Origin: an uncultured Sphingomonas sp.
GTDB taxonomy: Bacteria; Pseudomonadota; Alphaproteobacteria; Sphingomonadales; Sphingomonadaceae
DNA length: 64,000 bases
Assembly (NCBI GenBank): GCA_913776045.1
Contig: CAJYOI010000008.1
Span: 1-64,000, forward strand
Direction: 5' to 3'
Part shown: positions 8,036-17,461 of the stretch, piece after piece
How positions within the stretch are numbered: position 1 is the first letter of the stretch
Layout of the letters: each line of letters opens with the position of its first letter
Notes under the pieces: generated by a model
Database searches by the model: none
What the model saw: only the letters and a program-made list of their open reading frames with translations
What the model was told of the DNA's origin: nothing
Program-made: the position numbers and the translations under genes

Positions 8036-8673
8036 GGCCGCTTCTGATCACCGATTGCGACGAGGTCCTGCTGCACATGGTCCGTCATTTCGGTACGTGG
8101 CTGGGCGAGGCGCACGACATCGACTTCACGCCCAACGGCGGCGATTTCACGACAAGCATGCGGCGCCGCGACGGCAGCCTGCTCAGCCGGGACGAAATGT
8201 GGTCGTATCTCGACGGCTTCTTCCCGCACGAAATGGAGCGCCAGACGCTGGTACCCCATGCCCGCGAGGCGCTGACGGAGATCGCCAGGACCGCAGACAT
8301 CGTCGTGCTGACCAACCTGCAGGACCATTGCCGCGACGCGCGCATTGCCCAGCTGGAAACGCACGGCATCGCCCACCGCGTCGAATGCAATCAGGGCGGC
8401 AAGGGCGCGCCCGTCGCGCGGCTGATCGCCGAATATGCCCCAAGCGTGACCGTGTTCGTCGACGACCTGGCCGTGCACCACGAATCGGTCGCCCGCCACG
8501 CGCCGCAGGTTTACCGGCTACATATGGTATCGGAACCGTCGCTGGCCCCATCGGTGCCCAAGGCCCCGCACGCCCACGCGCGCATCGACGACTGGGACGA
8601 CGCGCGCGCCTGGATCGCCACCCGTTTCGCCGAGGGCGCATCCGCCCCGGCCCTCACTGGAGAACCCGCATGA
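8032..8673 (+). CDS. HAD family hydrolase
   Basis: HAD motif I is ITDCDEVLL (Asp-x-Asp), motif II is VVLTNL and motif IV is VFVDDLAVH. The cap region is unusually rich in charged residues around MRRRDGSLLSRDEMW. It is probably a small-molecule phosphatase. The start codon overlaps the DUF3572 stop and the stop codon overlaps the RidA start, so the three genes form one operon. Confidence 0.85.
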   Translation: MRPLLITDCDEVLLHMVRHFGTWLGEAHDIDFTPNGGDFTTSMRRRDGSLLSRDEMWSYLDGFFPHEMERQTLVPHAREALTEIARTADIVVLTNLQDHCRDARIAQLETHGIAHRVECNQGGKGAPVARLIAEYAPSVTVFVDDLAVHHESVARHAPQVYRLHMVSEPSLAPSVPKAPHAHARIDDWDDARAWIATRFAEGASAPALTGEPA

Positions 8674-9137
8674 CCACCCATGTCGATCGCAAGCTCGAAG
8701 ACCTCGGCCTGACCCTGCCGGAGGCCGCCGCGCCCGTCGCGTCCTATGTTCCCACGGTCGAGGCCGGCGGCCTTCTCCACGTCTCGGGCCAGATCCCGTT
8801 CGATGCGAACGGCCAGTTGATCCTCGGCCGCATCGGCGAAGGCGAGCATGACCTGGCGTATGGTCAGGAAGCCGCCAAGCGCTGCGCGTTGATGGTCGTC
8901 GCCCAGGCGAAGGCTGCGCTCGGCGGGCTCGACCGCGTCGTGCGGATCGTGAAGCTGGGCGTGTTCGTCAATTCGACGCCCGACTTTACCGAACAGCCCC
9001 AGGTCGCGAACGGCGCTTCGGACCTGATGGTTGCGCTGTTCGGCGATGCCGGCAAGCACGCCCGCGCCGCGGTCGGCGTGGCGTCGCTGCCGCGTGGCGT
9101 GGCGGTGGAGGTGGACGCGATCATCGCCGTTTCGTAA
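8670..9137 (+). CDS. RidA/YjgF family protein
   Basis: This is an ~155-residue chorismate-mutase-like fold protein of the longer RidA subgroup (LHVSGQIPFDANGQL, a segment around KLGVFVNS, and V-G-V-A-S-L-P-R-G-V-A-V-E-V-D near the end). RidA enzymes hydrolyse reactive enamine/imine intermediates. The Arg in SLPRGV matches the catalytic Arg position of the family. It is translationally coupled to the HAD gene. Confidence 0.88.
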   Translation: MTTHVDRKLEDLGLTLPEAAAPVASYVPTVEAGGLLHVSGQIPFDANGQLILGRIGEGEHDLAYGQEAAKRCALMVVAQAKAALGGLDRVVRIVKLGVFVNSTPDFTEQPQVANGASDLMVALFGDAGKHARAAVGVASLPRGVAVEVDAIIAVS

Positions 9138-9167
9138 CGATACCTGTTGCGGTTACGCAACAATCGA

Positions 9168-9198
9168 GCGTCGCGGGGTTTACTCGCGACGCTTTTTT
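9168..9198 (+). terminator. rho-independent terminator after the RidA operon
   Basis: GCGTCGCG and CGCGACGC form a perfect 8-bp stem with a 9-base loop, followed by six Ts, about 30 bases past the stop codon. Confidence 0.88.
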
Positions 9199-9318
9199 GT
9201 TGTGCGACGCAACACAATGCGCCACTTTACCTGAGTCGCCGGTAAGCGGGAGCGCCACGCAGCAGCCCCGCACCCGGCACGCAGGCGGAAACCATCGACC
9301 CAACATGGAGGTCTCACG

Positions 9319-10146
9319 ATGCGTTTTCCGGTTACTTCGCTCGCGCTGGCACTCAGCGTACTCGCTACCCCCGCGCTCGCGCAGGACGTGAAGGATCCCC
9401 CGCCCCCGGTCACCGTGTCGGGCAGCGTCGGTATCGTGTCCGACTATCGCTTCCGCGGCGTGTCGCAGTCCGACAAGGAAGTCGCCGTGCAAGGCGGCAT
9501 CACCATTGCTCACGAAAGCGGGTTCTACGTCGGCACCTGGGGCTCGAACCTCGCCGGTTGGGGCACGTTCGGCGGCGCCAATCTCGAACTCGACCTTATC
9601 GCAGGGTATAAGGCCCCGGTCGGCAACGGTACGCTCGACGTCGGGGTCACTTGGTACATGTATCCGGGCGGCGCAAATGAAACCGACTTTCTGGAGCCTT
9701 ATGCCAAGATCAGCGGCACCACTGGTCCGGCAACCCTGACCGCGTCGGTATTCTATGCGCCGAAGCAGAACGCACTCGGCCTCTATACCCGCTCGGCGAC
9801 GCCGTTCATCGCAGGCGACGGCAGGGCGTACGACAACCTCTACCTCGCCGGCGACGCGGCGGTCGCGATCCCGACCAGCCCGATCACGCTGAAGGGCCAC
9901 ATCGGCTATTCGAAGGGCAATCCGGGCCTCGGCCCCAACGGCACCAGCGTCGCGCCGACCGGCAAATACTGGGACTGGTCGCTGGGTGCCGACGTCACCT
10001 GGAAGAACCTGACGTTCAACGTTTCGTATGTCGACACCGACATCTCGAACCGTGAAGCTGCCTATCTCCAGCCCAACCTGTCGAAGACGACCGGCGGCTC
10101 GATCGTCGGCCCGACGGCCGTGGTGGGCGTGACCGCAGCGTTCTAA
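9319..10146 (+). CDS. TorF family putative porin
   Basis: A signal peptide ending in A-L-A-Q is followed by the family's N-terminal pattern V-S-G-S-V-G-I-V-S-D-Y-R-F-R-G-V-S-Q-S. Aromatic-rich alternating strands and a C-terminal Phe fit outer-membrane beta-barrel assembly. The family is abundant in sphingomonads and of uncertain substrate. A GGAGG Shine-Dalgarno lies just before the ATG. Confidence 0.85.
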   Translation: MRFPVTSLALALSVLATPALAQDVKDPPPPVTVSGSVGIVSDYRFRGVSQSDKEVAVQGGITIAHESGFYVGTWGSNLAGWGTFGGANLELDLIAGYKAPVGNGTLDVGVTWYMYPGGANETDFLEPYAKISGTTGPATLTASVFYAPKQNALGLYTRSATPFIAGDGRAYDNLYLAGDAAVAIPTSPITLKGHIGYSKGNPGLGPNGTSVAPTGKYWDWSLGADVTWKNLTFNVSYVDTDISNREAAYLQPNLSKTTGGSIVGPTAVVGVTAAF

Positions 10147-10166
10147 CCTAACTGTGCTTCCACGAA

Positions 10167-10219
10167 GGCGGGAGCCCGGAGTCACGAGGGTCCGTCCTCT
10201 GCAACTCTGGGCTCCCGCC
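10167..10219. repeat. REP-like inverted repeat between convergent genes
   Basis: GGCGGGAGCCC at 10167-10177 is perfectly complementary to GGGCTCCCGCC at 10209-10219. It lies between the porin stop and the convergent reductase stop and may end both transcripts. Confidence 0.6.
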
Positions 10220-10233
10220 TGCGCGGGATCACG

Positions 10234-11385
10234 TCAGGTTATCGAAAACGTCAGCCCCGCATTCGCCTTCAGCCGCGTGGCCAGCGGCTCGGCCATCAGC
10301 GCGCCCGGCGTCCAGATGCCGCCTTCGCCGCCAACATCCTTCACCAGGCAGATCGCTGTCTCCGCGATCATCTTCGACGTCGATCCATAGCCCGGATCGC
10401 GGTCGCCGGTGACGATCGCGCGCATCCGTTCGCCGCTGGGCATCTCGCCCAGGAAGGCGATTTCGTAATGGCCGGCCTCGCGCTCCTCCAGCGACGGCCC
10501 CTCGCCCGGTGCCGGTCCCTTGTCGCCGCCGATCGGGTTGAACCTGGCGATCGCCTCCGCCGCGGCTTTCCCGATGTCGCCAAGGCCCGGCGCGACCATC
10601 ATCTCGTCATAGGTGAAGCCGGTGCCGTACGGGTGCCCCAGCAGGGCATTCGTGCGGTGGACGTTCTTGGTGTTGATCGCCGCCATCACGAACGGCGCGG
10701 TCCATGCCGACAGCGCCTCGTCATATTCGGGCACAAGCCCCTTGGGCTGCGGCGGGCCTGTGAAGCCCGGGGTCAGTGCGAAGGGATCAATCATCAGCTT
10801 GAAGATCGACGGGTCCTTCGCCGCCGCCGCCATCGTCGCCTTGGCGCTGGCGAAGGTGCCGCCCGAGAAGGTGCCCTTCATCGCGATCACGCGCCCCTTC
10901 ACCCGCGGGAAGGGTCGGCCGAACCGCGCGATCGCCGCCTGCTGCAGCGTCCAGACGCCCAGATCGAACGGGATCGAATCGAACCCGCCGCTGAACACGA
11001 TCCGCGCGCCGGTCAGCTGCGCCTGCGCTTCATGCGCGTCGATCATCGCCCTCATCCACGCCGGCTCGCCGCACAGATCGACATAGGCCGTGCCCGACGC
11101 CGCGCAGGCCGCGACCAGAGGCTCGCCGTAGAGCTGATACGGACCGACCGTCGTCAGCACGACCTTCGCGCGGTCGCACGTCGCCCGTAGCGAGGCGGGG
11201 TCGTCCGCGTTCGCGACGATCAGCGGGACATCGATCCCCAGTTCGTCGCGCACGCCCTCCAGCTTGGTCAGCGACCGCCCCGCCATCGCCCAGGTCACGC
11301 CATGGTCCCGGCCCCCGAGATATTCGGCGACCAGTTTCCCCGTAAAACCGGTCGCGCCGTACACGATGATGTCGAACTCGCGCAT
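10234..11385 (-). CDS. saccharopine dehydrogenase-like / trans-acting enoyl reductase family protein
   Basis: A Rossmann nucleotide-binding start (I-V-Y-G-A-T-G-F-T-G-K-L-V-A-E-Y-L) precedes GRSLTKLEGV, VVLTTVGPYQLYGEPLV and YVDLCGE. These are typical of the saccharopine dehydrogenase NADP-binding family, which includes trans-acting enoyl reductases. The start at 11385 follows an AGGAGAGG Shine-Dalgarno. No polyketide or lipid genes are nearby, so the substrate remains open. Confidence 0.82.
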   Translation of the reverse strand: MREFDIIVYGATGFTGKLVAEYLGGRDHGVTWAMAGRSLTKLEGVRDELGIDVPLIVANADDPASLRATCDRAKVVLTTVGPYQLYGEPLVAACAASGTAYVDLCGEPAWMRAMIDAHEAQAQLTGARIVFSGGFDSIPFDLGVWTLQQAAIARFGRPFPRVKGRVIAMKGTFSGGTFASAKATMAAAAKDPSIFKLMIDPFALTPGFTGPPQPKGLVPEYDEALSAWTAPFVMAAINTKNVHRTNALLGHPYGTGFTYDEMMVAPGLGDIGKAAAEAIARFNPIGGDKGPAPGEGPSLEEREAGHYEIAFLGEMPSGERMRAIVTGDRDPGYGSTSKMIAETAICLVKDVGGEGGIWTPGALMAEPLATRLKANAGLTFSIT

Positions 11386-11494
11386 CGCACCTCTCCTTTT
11401 GTCCGCCAGCGTCGCCCATCGCCGGGTGGCGCGCAAGGCCATGGCATCCTAGATGGGCGCCACCATATCTTTCCTCCGTTCCCGGATGCCGACC

Positions 11495-12844
11495 ATGCCC
11501 CAATATGACTACGACCTTTTCGTCATCGGTGCCGGATCGGGCGGGACCCGCGCGGCGCGCGTATCGGCGGCCCATGGGGCCAAGGTCGCGGTGGCGGAGG
11601 AATATCGTGTCGGCGGCACCTGCGTCATCCGTGGCTGTGTCCCGAAGAAGCTGCTCGTGTACGGCGCGCATTTCGCTGAGGATCTGAAGGACGCCCAGCG
11701 TTTCGGCTGGAAGGTGCCGAGCGACTGCGATTTCGACTGGAAATGCCTGCAGGAGAACGTCCTCGCCGAAGTCGACCGGATCAACGGCGCCTACACTAAT
11801 ACGCTGACGAGCCACGGGGTCGACATCATCAACGAACGCGCGGTCGTGACCGGGCCGAACAGCGTCCGCCTCACCAGCGGGCGCGAGATTACCGCCGAGC
11901 GCATCCTGGTCGCGGTCGGCGCGCGGCCGGCGGTGCCGTCGTGCCCGGGCCACGAACATGGCATCACCTCGAATGAAGTCTTCCACCTCGACGCGATCCC
12001 GAAGCGCGTGCTGATCGCGGGTGCGGGCTACATCGCCAACGAATTCGCCGGCGTTCTTCACCAGTTCGGTGCCCATGTGACGCTCATCAATCGCACCGAC
12101 GTCATCCTGCGCGGCTATGACGAATCGATCCGCGACCGGCTGCTCCAGATCAGCATGATGAAGGGCATCGAATTCCGCTTCAATGCCGAGTTCCGCGGGA
12201 TCGAGAAGCAGGACGACGGGTGCCTGAAGGTCGAAATGAGCGGGCACGAGCCGATCACCGTCGACTGCGTCATCTTCGCCACCGGCCGCGTACCGAACAC
12301 CGATGGCTTGGGGCTGGAGACGGCGGGCGTCGAGCTGGACGACAAGGGCGCGGTCAAGGTCGACGCCGACAGCCAGTCGACGTGCCCGTCGATCTACGCG
12401 GTCGGCGACGTCACCAACCGCGTGCAGCTGACGCCGGTCGCGATCCGCGAAGGCCAGGCGTTCGCCGACACCGTCTATGGCGGCAAGCCGACGCGGGTCG
12501 ATTACAACTGCATTCCCTCGGCCGTGTTCAGCCACCCGCCGATGGCCGGCGTCGGCCTGACCGAGGCGGAGGCGAAGAACACGCTCGGCACGGTCAAGGT
12601 CTATCTCAGCGACTTCCGCGCGATGAAGAACGTTCTCGCCAACCGCAACGAGCGTTGCCTCTACAAGATGGTGTGCGAGGCGGAGACCGACCGGGTGGTC
12701 GGGTTGCACATGATCGGCCCGGATGCGCCGGAGATTCTGCAGGCAGCGGCGGTGGCGGTGAAGGCCGGCCTCACCAAGCAGGCGTTCGACGACACGGTGG
12801 CGTTGCATCCGAGCATGGCAGAGGAACTGGTGCTGCTGCGCTGA
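11495..12844 (+). CDS. gor: glutathione-disulfide reductase
   Basis: FAD-binding GAGSGG is followed by the redox-active disulfide G-G-T-C-V-I-R-G-C-V-P-K-K (Cys43/Cys48 from the chosen start). The NADPH-binding AGAGYIANEFAG and the C-terminal HPSMAEE catalytic His region are present. Sequence around NRTDVILRGYDE fits NADPH use. The enzyme keeps glutathione reduced in the cytoplasm. The ATG at 11495 (MPQYDYDLF) matches family length; an ATG at 11486 is also possible. Confidence 0.95.
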   Translation: MPQYDYDLFVIGAGSGGTRAARVSAAHGAKVAVAEEYRVGGTCVIRGCVPKKLLVYGAHFAEDLKDAQRFGWKVPSDCDFDWKCLQENVLAEVDRINGAYTNTLTSHGVDIINERAVVTGPNSVRLTSGREITAERILVAVGARPAVPSCPGHEHGITSNEVFHLDAIPKRVLIAGAGYIANEFAGVLHQFGAHVTLINRTDVILRGYDESIRDRLLQISMMKGIEFRFNAEFRGIEKQDDGCLKVEMSGHEPITVDCVIFATGRVPNTDGLGLETAGVELDDKGAVKVDADSQSTCPSIYAVGDVTNRVQLTPVAIREGQAFADTVYGGKPTRVDYNCIPSAVFSHPPMAGVGLTEAEAKNTLGTVKVYLSDFRAMKNVLANRNERCLYKMVCEAETDRVVGLHMIGPDAPEILQAAAVAVKAGLTKQAFDDTVALHPSMAEELVLLR

Positions 12845-13044
12845 GGCCAAGCGGGGTCGCGCCGGCGCAGCCGGCGGACGGCCGCGATGCGCCTGCGGCG
12901 CATGGCCGCAGCCGGCCGGCGGGCAAAGCCCGACCGACGCAGGCTTTGCCTGGGGCACGCCACGTCATCCTCCCCCCCAACATGACAAAACCGAAACCCA
13001 CCGGTCACGCCTTCGACACGATTTGCTGCTAGGTAATCGTTCCC

Positions 13045-13878
13045 ATGAGCCGGGAATCGATCGCAGGAACCTACGCCCGCGACGGCTTCGTCGTCGTCCG
13101 CCGCGTATTCACCCCCGCCGAAATCGCACAGCTGTCCGTCGCGACCGACCAGCTGTGGAGCGAAGGCACCCGCCTCGGCGCGAGCTGGCGGCACGGCAAC
13201 CTGTTCTATAATGTCGCACCCGGCCGGGACGGTACGCCCAAGGTGCGGATGGCGCAGTGGCCGTCCTATCATCAGCCGGTGATGAACGCGGTACGGCTCG
13301 ACCGGCGCTTCGCCCAGCTGCTCGGCCCGTTGATCGGCGGCGACCTGAAACAGATTATCAACCAGGTTCATTGGAAAGAGCCGAACGGCGGCGGCGACTT
13401 CGCGTGGCACCAGGATTCGCGCTTCCGCAAGCCCGACCACGCCTATCGCAACCTCGGTACGTCCTACGTTCAGACCGGTCTCGCGATCGATCCGCACACG
13501 CCAGCGTCGGGCTGCATGCGCTTCGTGCCGGGCAGCCATGTGCTGGGCGACGTCGATCTCGACGTCGATGCCGACGTCCTCGGCCGCGCGATGGACGACG
13601 CGGCGCTGGCGAAGATCGGCTATACGACGGCGGACGTCGTTGACCTGGTGCTTGAGCCGGGGGACGTCGCCTTCTGGAACCCGTATCTGGTCCATGCCTC
13701 GGGCCGTAACGGCGAGAGCCATATGCGCCGCCTGTACATCAACGGCTATGTCCGCGCACGCGATTGCGACCGCGGCGAATGGGCGTTCCGTGACGGCCGA
13801 TCCGTGCCGCTGGGGCCCGAGCCGGCGATCGTGCATTACGAGAATCTGCCGAACGACCGCGACCCGCATTACGTGTGA
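13045..13878 (+). CDS. phytanoyl-CoA dioxygenase (PhyH) family protein
   Basis: The jelly-roll 2-oxoglutarate/Fe(II) site is visible: W-H-Q-D supplies His and Asp, and NPYLVHASG supplies the distal His. Downstream Arg residues (MRRLYINGYVR) can bind 2-oxoglutarate. The substrate is unknown; PhyH relatives hydroxylate acyl-CoAs, amino acids and secondary metabolites. The 166 bases before it contain only GC-rich inverted repeats. The threonine aldolase follows after 53 bases on the same strand. Confidence 0.87.
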   Translation: MSRESIAGTYARDGFVVVRRVFTPAEIAQLSVATDQLWSEGTRLGASWRHGNLFYNVAPGRDGTPKVRMAQWPSYHQPVMNAVRLDRRFAQLLGPLIGGDLKQIINQVHWKEPNGGGDFAWHQDSRFRKPDHAYRNLGTSYVQTGLAIDPHTPASGCMRFVPGSHVLGDVDLDVDADVLGRAMDDAALAKIGYTTADVVDLVLEPGDVAFWNPYLVHASGRNGESHMRRLYINGYVRARDCDRGEWAFRDGRSVPLGPEPAIVHYENLPNDRDPHYV

Positions 13879-13931
13879 CGCCAACCGAAAGCCCTTGATT
13901 TCGCAAGGAGCATCCGGCTTGGGCAACGCCC

Positions 13932-14933
13932 ATGCGCTTCTTCTCCGACAACGCCGCCCCGGTACACCCGGCCGTCCTCGACGCGATGGCCGCCGCGAAC
14001 GTCCTCGACACCGCCTATGACGGCGATCGCTGGTCGCAGCAGTTGGACGGCGCGTTCAGCGACCTGTTCGAGACGCCGGTTCGCGTGCTGTGGGTTCCGA
14101 CCGGGACCGCGGCCAACTGTCTGGCGCTGACGGCGCTCTGCCCGCCCCACGGCGGCATCGTCTGCCACCGCGACGCGCATATCCAGGTTGACGAGGCCGG
14201 GGCGCCCGAATTCTACACGCATGGCGCCAAGCTGCTGCTCGCCGACGGTTCCGGCGCGAAGCTGACGCCCGACGCGATCCGCGCGGTGACCGATGCGATC
14301 CGGCCGGACGTGCATCAGGTCCAGCCACATGCGGTGTCGATCACCAACGCGACCGAATATGGCCTGGCCTACACGCCGGACGAGGTCGCCACGATCGGCG
14401 ATCTGGCGCGTGCCAAGGGCTGGGGACTGCACATGGACGGCGCGCGCTTCGCCAATGCGGTGGCGCATCTCGGCTGCTCGCCCGCGGACGTGACGTGGCG
14501 CGCGGGCGTCGACGCGCTGTCGTTCGGCTGCGTCAAGAACGGCGGCATGTCGGCGGAGGCGCTGGTCTTCTTCCGCACAGAGCTTGCCGCGCCGATCCTC
14601 TACCGCCGCAAGCGCGCCGGGCTGCTGTTCTCCAAGGGCCGCTACCTCGCCGCGCAATTGCTGGCGATGCTGGAGGGCGACCTGTGGCTGGAAAACGGCC
14701 GCGCCGCCAACGCAGGCGCGCGGTTGCTGGCGCAAGCCGCTGGCGATCGGTTGGTCTATCCGGTCGAGGCGAATGAAGTGTTCCTGCGCGTCACCGCCGA
14801 CGAAGCCGCAGGCTTGCGCGGACTGGGTTTCGACTTCTACGACTGGGGCCTCGGGGAAGCGCGGCTGGTCATCTCGTGGAACCAGACCGAAACCGAAATC
14901 GCGCCGCTCGCCGACGCCATCGCCGCGCTGTAG
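13932..14933 (+). CDS. ltaE: low-specificity L-threonine aldolase (beta-eliminating lyase family)
   Basis: The PLP fold is complete: P-T-G-T-A-A-N near residue 60, HMDGAR (Asp169, pyridine nitrogen contact) and S-F-G-C-V-K-N-G-G with the Schiff-base Lys202. It cleaves L-threonine or allo-threonine to glycine and acetaldehyde. There is no strong Shine-Dalgarno at 13932, but no in-frame start lies upstream. It may be cotranscribed with the dioxygenase. Confidence 0.9.
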   Translation: MRFFSDNAAPVHPAVLDAMAAANVLDTAYDGDRWSQQLDGAFSDLFETPVRVLWVPTGTAANCLALTALCPPHGGIVCHRDAHIQVDEAGAPEFYTHGAKLLLADGSGAKLTPDAIRAVTDAIRPDVHQVQPHAVSITNATEYGLAYTPDEVATIGDLARAKGWGLHMDGARFANAVAHLGCSPADVTWRAGVDALSFGCVKNGGMSAEALVFFRTELAAPILYRRKRAGLLFSKGRYLAAQLLAMLEGDLWLENGRAANAGARLLAQAAGDRLVYPVEANEVFLRVTADEAAGLRGLGFDFYDWGLGEARLVISWNQTETEIAPLADAIAAL

Positions 14934-15000
14934 TCTTCGGCGAGCATTGGGTCGTCGGCGATGAGGTGGTAGGCAGAAGCGCTGTAAGGGGAGTGTTCGG

Positions 15001-15996
15001 TTGAAGCGGCTGGGTCTCATCGAACTGGCGGCAATCGCCGGCGTCTCCATATCGACGGTGTCGCGCGCGCTGTCGGATCACCCGCGGGTGTCGGCGGCGA
15101 CCAAGGCGCGCATCCGCGAGCTGGCGGTCGAGCATGGCTTTCGGCTGAACCAGACCGCGAGCGCGCTGCGTCGGAAGCGCACCGGAGCGATTGGCGTGGT
15201 CATTCCGCTGGGCCACGACGTCGACCAATCGCTGTCCGACCCGTTCTTCATGGGGCTGCTCGGCCCGATCGCGGACGCCCTGGCACGGGCGGGGTACGAC
15301 CTGTTGCTGTCGCGGGTCATCCCCGACGGTGACGACTGGCTCGACGACATCGTCGCTGCCGGGCGCGTCGATGGCGTGATCGTTATCGGCCAGTCCGACC
15401 AGACCGATACGATCGAGACGGTGGCCCGTCGCTTCGCGCCGATCGTCGTGTGGGGCGCGCATCGCCCAGGCATGGCGCAGGTCACGGTCGGCAGCGACAA
15501 TCGCCGCGGCGGTGAGCTGGCGGCGCGCCATCTGATCGCGAGCGGCCGGCGGCGGCTGGCGTTCCTGGGCGACCCGGCCGTCCCCGAATTCGCCGATCGC
15601 CATGCGGGGTTTCATGCCGTCATCGCCCGGACGCCGGACGTCGAGGAAACCGTGCTGCCGATGCACCTGACCGAGCGGGACGCCTATAGCGAGACGGCGC
15701 GATACCTGGCGACGCAGACGTGGCCCAACGGCATCTTCGCCGCGTCCGACGTTATCGCGATGAGCGCCATGCGCGCGGTGATCGACCGCGGCCTGCGCGT
15801 GCCGCAGGACGTGTCGGTCATCGGCTATGACGACATCAGCCTCGCCGCCCATACCGCGCCGCCGCTGACGACCGTGCGCCAGAACGTCGCGCGCGGGGCG
15901 ACATTGCTGGTCGAACTGCTGCTGCAGCGGATCGCGGGCGAGCCGGCGGCGTCGGTCGCGATGCCGCCGGAATTGATCCTGCGCGCCTCGGCCTAA
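15001..15996 (+). CDS. LacI family transcriptional regulator of the sucrose locus
   Basis: An N-terminal LacI HTH (I-A-G-V-S-I-S-T-V-S-R-A-L-S) is followed by a hinge and a periplasmic-binding-protein-like sensor with the usual end V-S-V-I-G-Y-D-D-I. It starts at TTG 15001 with a strong AAGGGGAG Shine-Dalgarno. It is convergent with the MFS gene (4-base overlap of ends), and the double operator at 17363-17404 is its likely target. It probably represses the transporter, receptor and GH68 genes until sugar binds; that is inference from position. Confidence 0.9.
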   Translation: MKRLGLIELAAIAGVSISTVSRALSDHPRVSAATKARIRELAVEHGFRLNQTASALRRKRTGAIGVVIPLGHDVDQSLSDPFFMGLLGPIADALARAGYDLLLSRVIPDGDDWLDDIVAAGRVDGVIVIGQSDQTDTIETVARRFAPIVVWGAHRPGMAQVTVGSDNRRGGELAARHLIASGRRRLAFLGDPAVPEFADRHAGFHAVIARTPDVEETVLPMHLTERDAYSETARYLATQTWPNGIFAASDVIAMSAMRAVIDRGLRVPQDVSVIGYDDISLAAHTAPPLTTVRQNVARGATLLVELLLQRIAGEPAASVAMPPELILRASA

Positions 15997-17309
15997 ACCG
16001 AAACCGCCGGCCGCCCCGCCTTCACCCGAAGGGTCGCCACCGCCGCGCACAGCATCATGCCGCCCGCCAGCACCAGCACATGGCGCGGATCGCCGCCCAG
16101 CAACGGGCGATAGATCAGCGGCATCACCAGCGTTTCGATCATCATCGGCACGACGATGAACATGTTGAAGATGCCCATGTAGATCCCGGTCCGCTCCGGC
16201 GGGATCGCGCCCGACAGCATGATGTAGGGATTACCCATCAGGCTGGCCCAGCCGATGCCGATGCCGATCATCGGCAGGAACAGCGCGACGCGGCCGTCCG
16301 CCCACGGGAGGACGAGCATCGCCACGCCCGACAGCAGCATCGCGACGGCGTGGACCGGCTTGGCACCCAGCCGGCGCGCGATCGGAACCATCGCGAAGGC
16401 GGTGACGAAGGCTATGAAATTGTACAGCGCACCGGCCTGCCCCGTGATCAGTGTCGCTTGGCGAAACGCGGCGCTAGACGCATCGCCGGTATCGAACATC
16501 GACCGCGCAATGGCGAAGGCGATGAACTGCCAATAGGCGAACATCGCAAACCACTGGAACAGCATCGCCCAGGCAAGCTGGCGCATCGCGATCGGCATGT
16601 CGCGAACGGCGTCGACCAGATCGGCGATCGCCGCGCGTGCCGACAGCGGGCGCGCGGCCATCGCTGCCGCCTCAGCAGCGTCGAGCGGCAGTTCGGGGAC
16701 GCGGACGACCGACCAGAGGATCGTCGAGATCGACAGCACCGCACCGATGACGAAGGCGATCCGCGTGATCTCCGGAATGCCGTTGGCATCGATCAGGTCG
16801 GCGCTGATCCCGCCCCAGACCAGCAGCGACGGCGCGAGATAGGAAAGAGTCTGGGCCAGGCCGGTAAACGCCGATTGCGTCAGGAACCCTGCGGCGCGTT
16901 GTGATTCGTCGAGCCGGTCGCTGACATAGGCGCGGTACGGCTCCATCGTGACGTTGTTGGCGGCGTCCAGGATCCAGAGCAGGCTGGCCGCGATCCACAG
17001 CGCCGGACTATACGGCATCGCCAGCAGGCCCAGGCTGCACAGCACCGCGCCGATCAGGAAATAGGGGGTACGCCGGCCGAAGCGCGTATTGGTCCGGTCG
17101 CTCAATGCGCCGATGATCGGCTGGACGATCAGCCCGGTGACCGGCCCCGCCAGCCACAGTAGCGGCATGGTCGCTTCGTCGGCGCCGAGATAGCTGTAGA
17201 TCGGCCCCATGTTGGCCTGTTGCAGGCCGAACGAGAATTGCAGGCCGAAAAAGCCGAGGTTCATTTCCGCGATGCGAATCGCGGACAGTCGCGGTTTGCC
17301 GATCCTCAT
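15993..17309 (-). CDS. MFS sugar transporter (SLC45/sucrose-type)
   Basis: This ~438-residue protein has 12 predicted hydrophobic segments. Its start, [27 protein letters not shown], and [13 protein letters not shown] are typical of the sucrose/maltose-transporting MFS group. It should move the sugar across the inner membrane after TonB-dependent uptake. I chose ATG 17309 because GGAAGGACGAGG precedes it; ATG 17324 is the longer alternative. It is divergent from the TonB receptor, with the double operator between. Confidence 0.85.
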   Translation of the reverse strand: MRIGKPRLSAIRIAEMNLGFFGLQFSFGLQQANMGPIYSYLGADEATMPLLWLAGPVTGLIVQPIIGALSDRTNTRFGRRTPYFLIGAVLCSLGLLAMPYSPALWIAASLLWILDAANNVTMEPYRAYVSDRLDESQRAAGFLTQSAFTGLAQTLSYLAPSLLVWGGISADLIDANGIPEITRIAFVIGAVLSISTILWSVVRVPELPLDAAEAAAMAARPLSARAAIADLVDAVRDMPIAMRQLAWAMLFQWFAMFAYWQFIAFAIARSMFDTGDASSAAFRQATLITGQAGALYNFIAFVTAFAMVPIARRLGAKPVHAVAMLLSGVAMLVLPWADGRVALFLPMIGIGIGWASLMGNPYIMLSGAIPPERTGIYMGIFNMFIVVPMMIETLVMPLIYRPLLGGDPRHVLVLAGGMMLCAAVATLRVKAGRPAVSV

Positions 17310-17362
17310 CCTCGTCCTTCCCATAGTCGACGGTTTGCCCGTTCATCCGAGCGATACGCGTT

Positions 17363-17404
17363 TGCGCAAACGTTTGCAAGATTCTGCTTGCAAACGTTTG
17401 CGCA
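17363..17404. promoter_or_regulatory. double LacI-family operator in the divergent MFS/TonB receptor promoter
   Basis: Two copies of the perfect 12-bp palindrome GCAAACGTTTGC (17366-17377 and 17390-17401) have centres 24 bp apart. The two 18-bp half-units (17363-17380 and 17387-17404) are also exact reverse complements of each other, separated by 6 bases. The CG-centred palindrome is typical of LacI-family operators. The regulator is most likely the adjacent gene at 15001. Confidence 0.88.
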
Positions 17405-17461
17405 TCGAGTATTCCGATCGTGTTCGAGCCGCCCGATCGGCCGTTGTCAGGAGAGGTAGAC

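Noticed and set aside
11030..12958. 642-residue minus-strand frame
   Set aside because: It is opposite glutathione reductase, whose motifs are complete.
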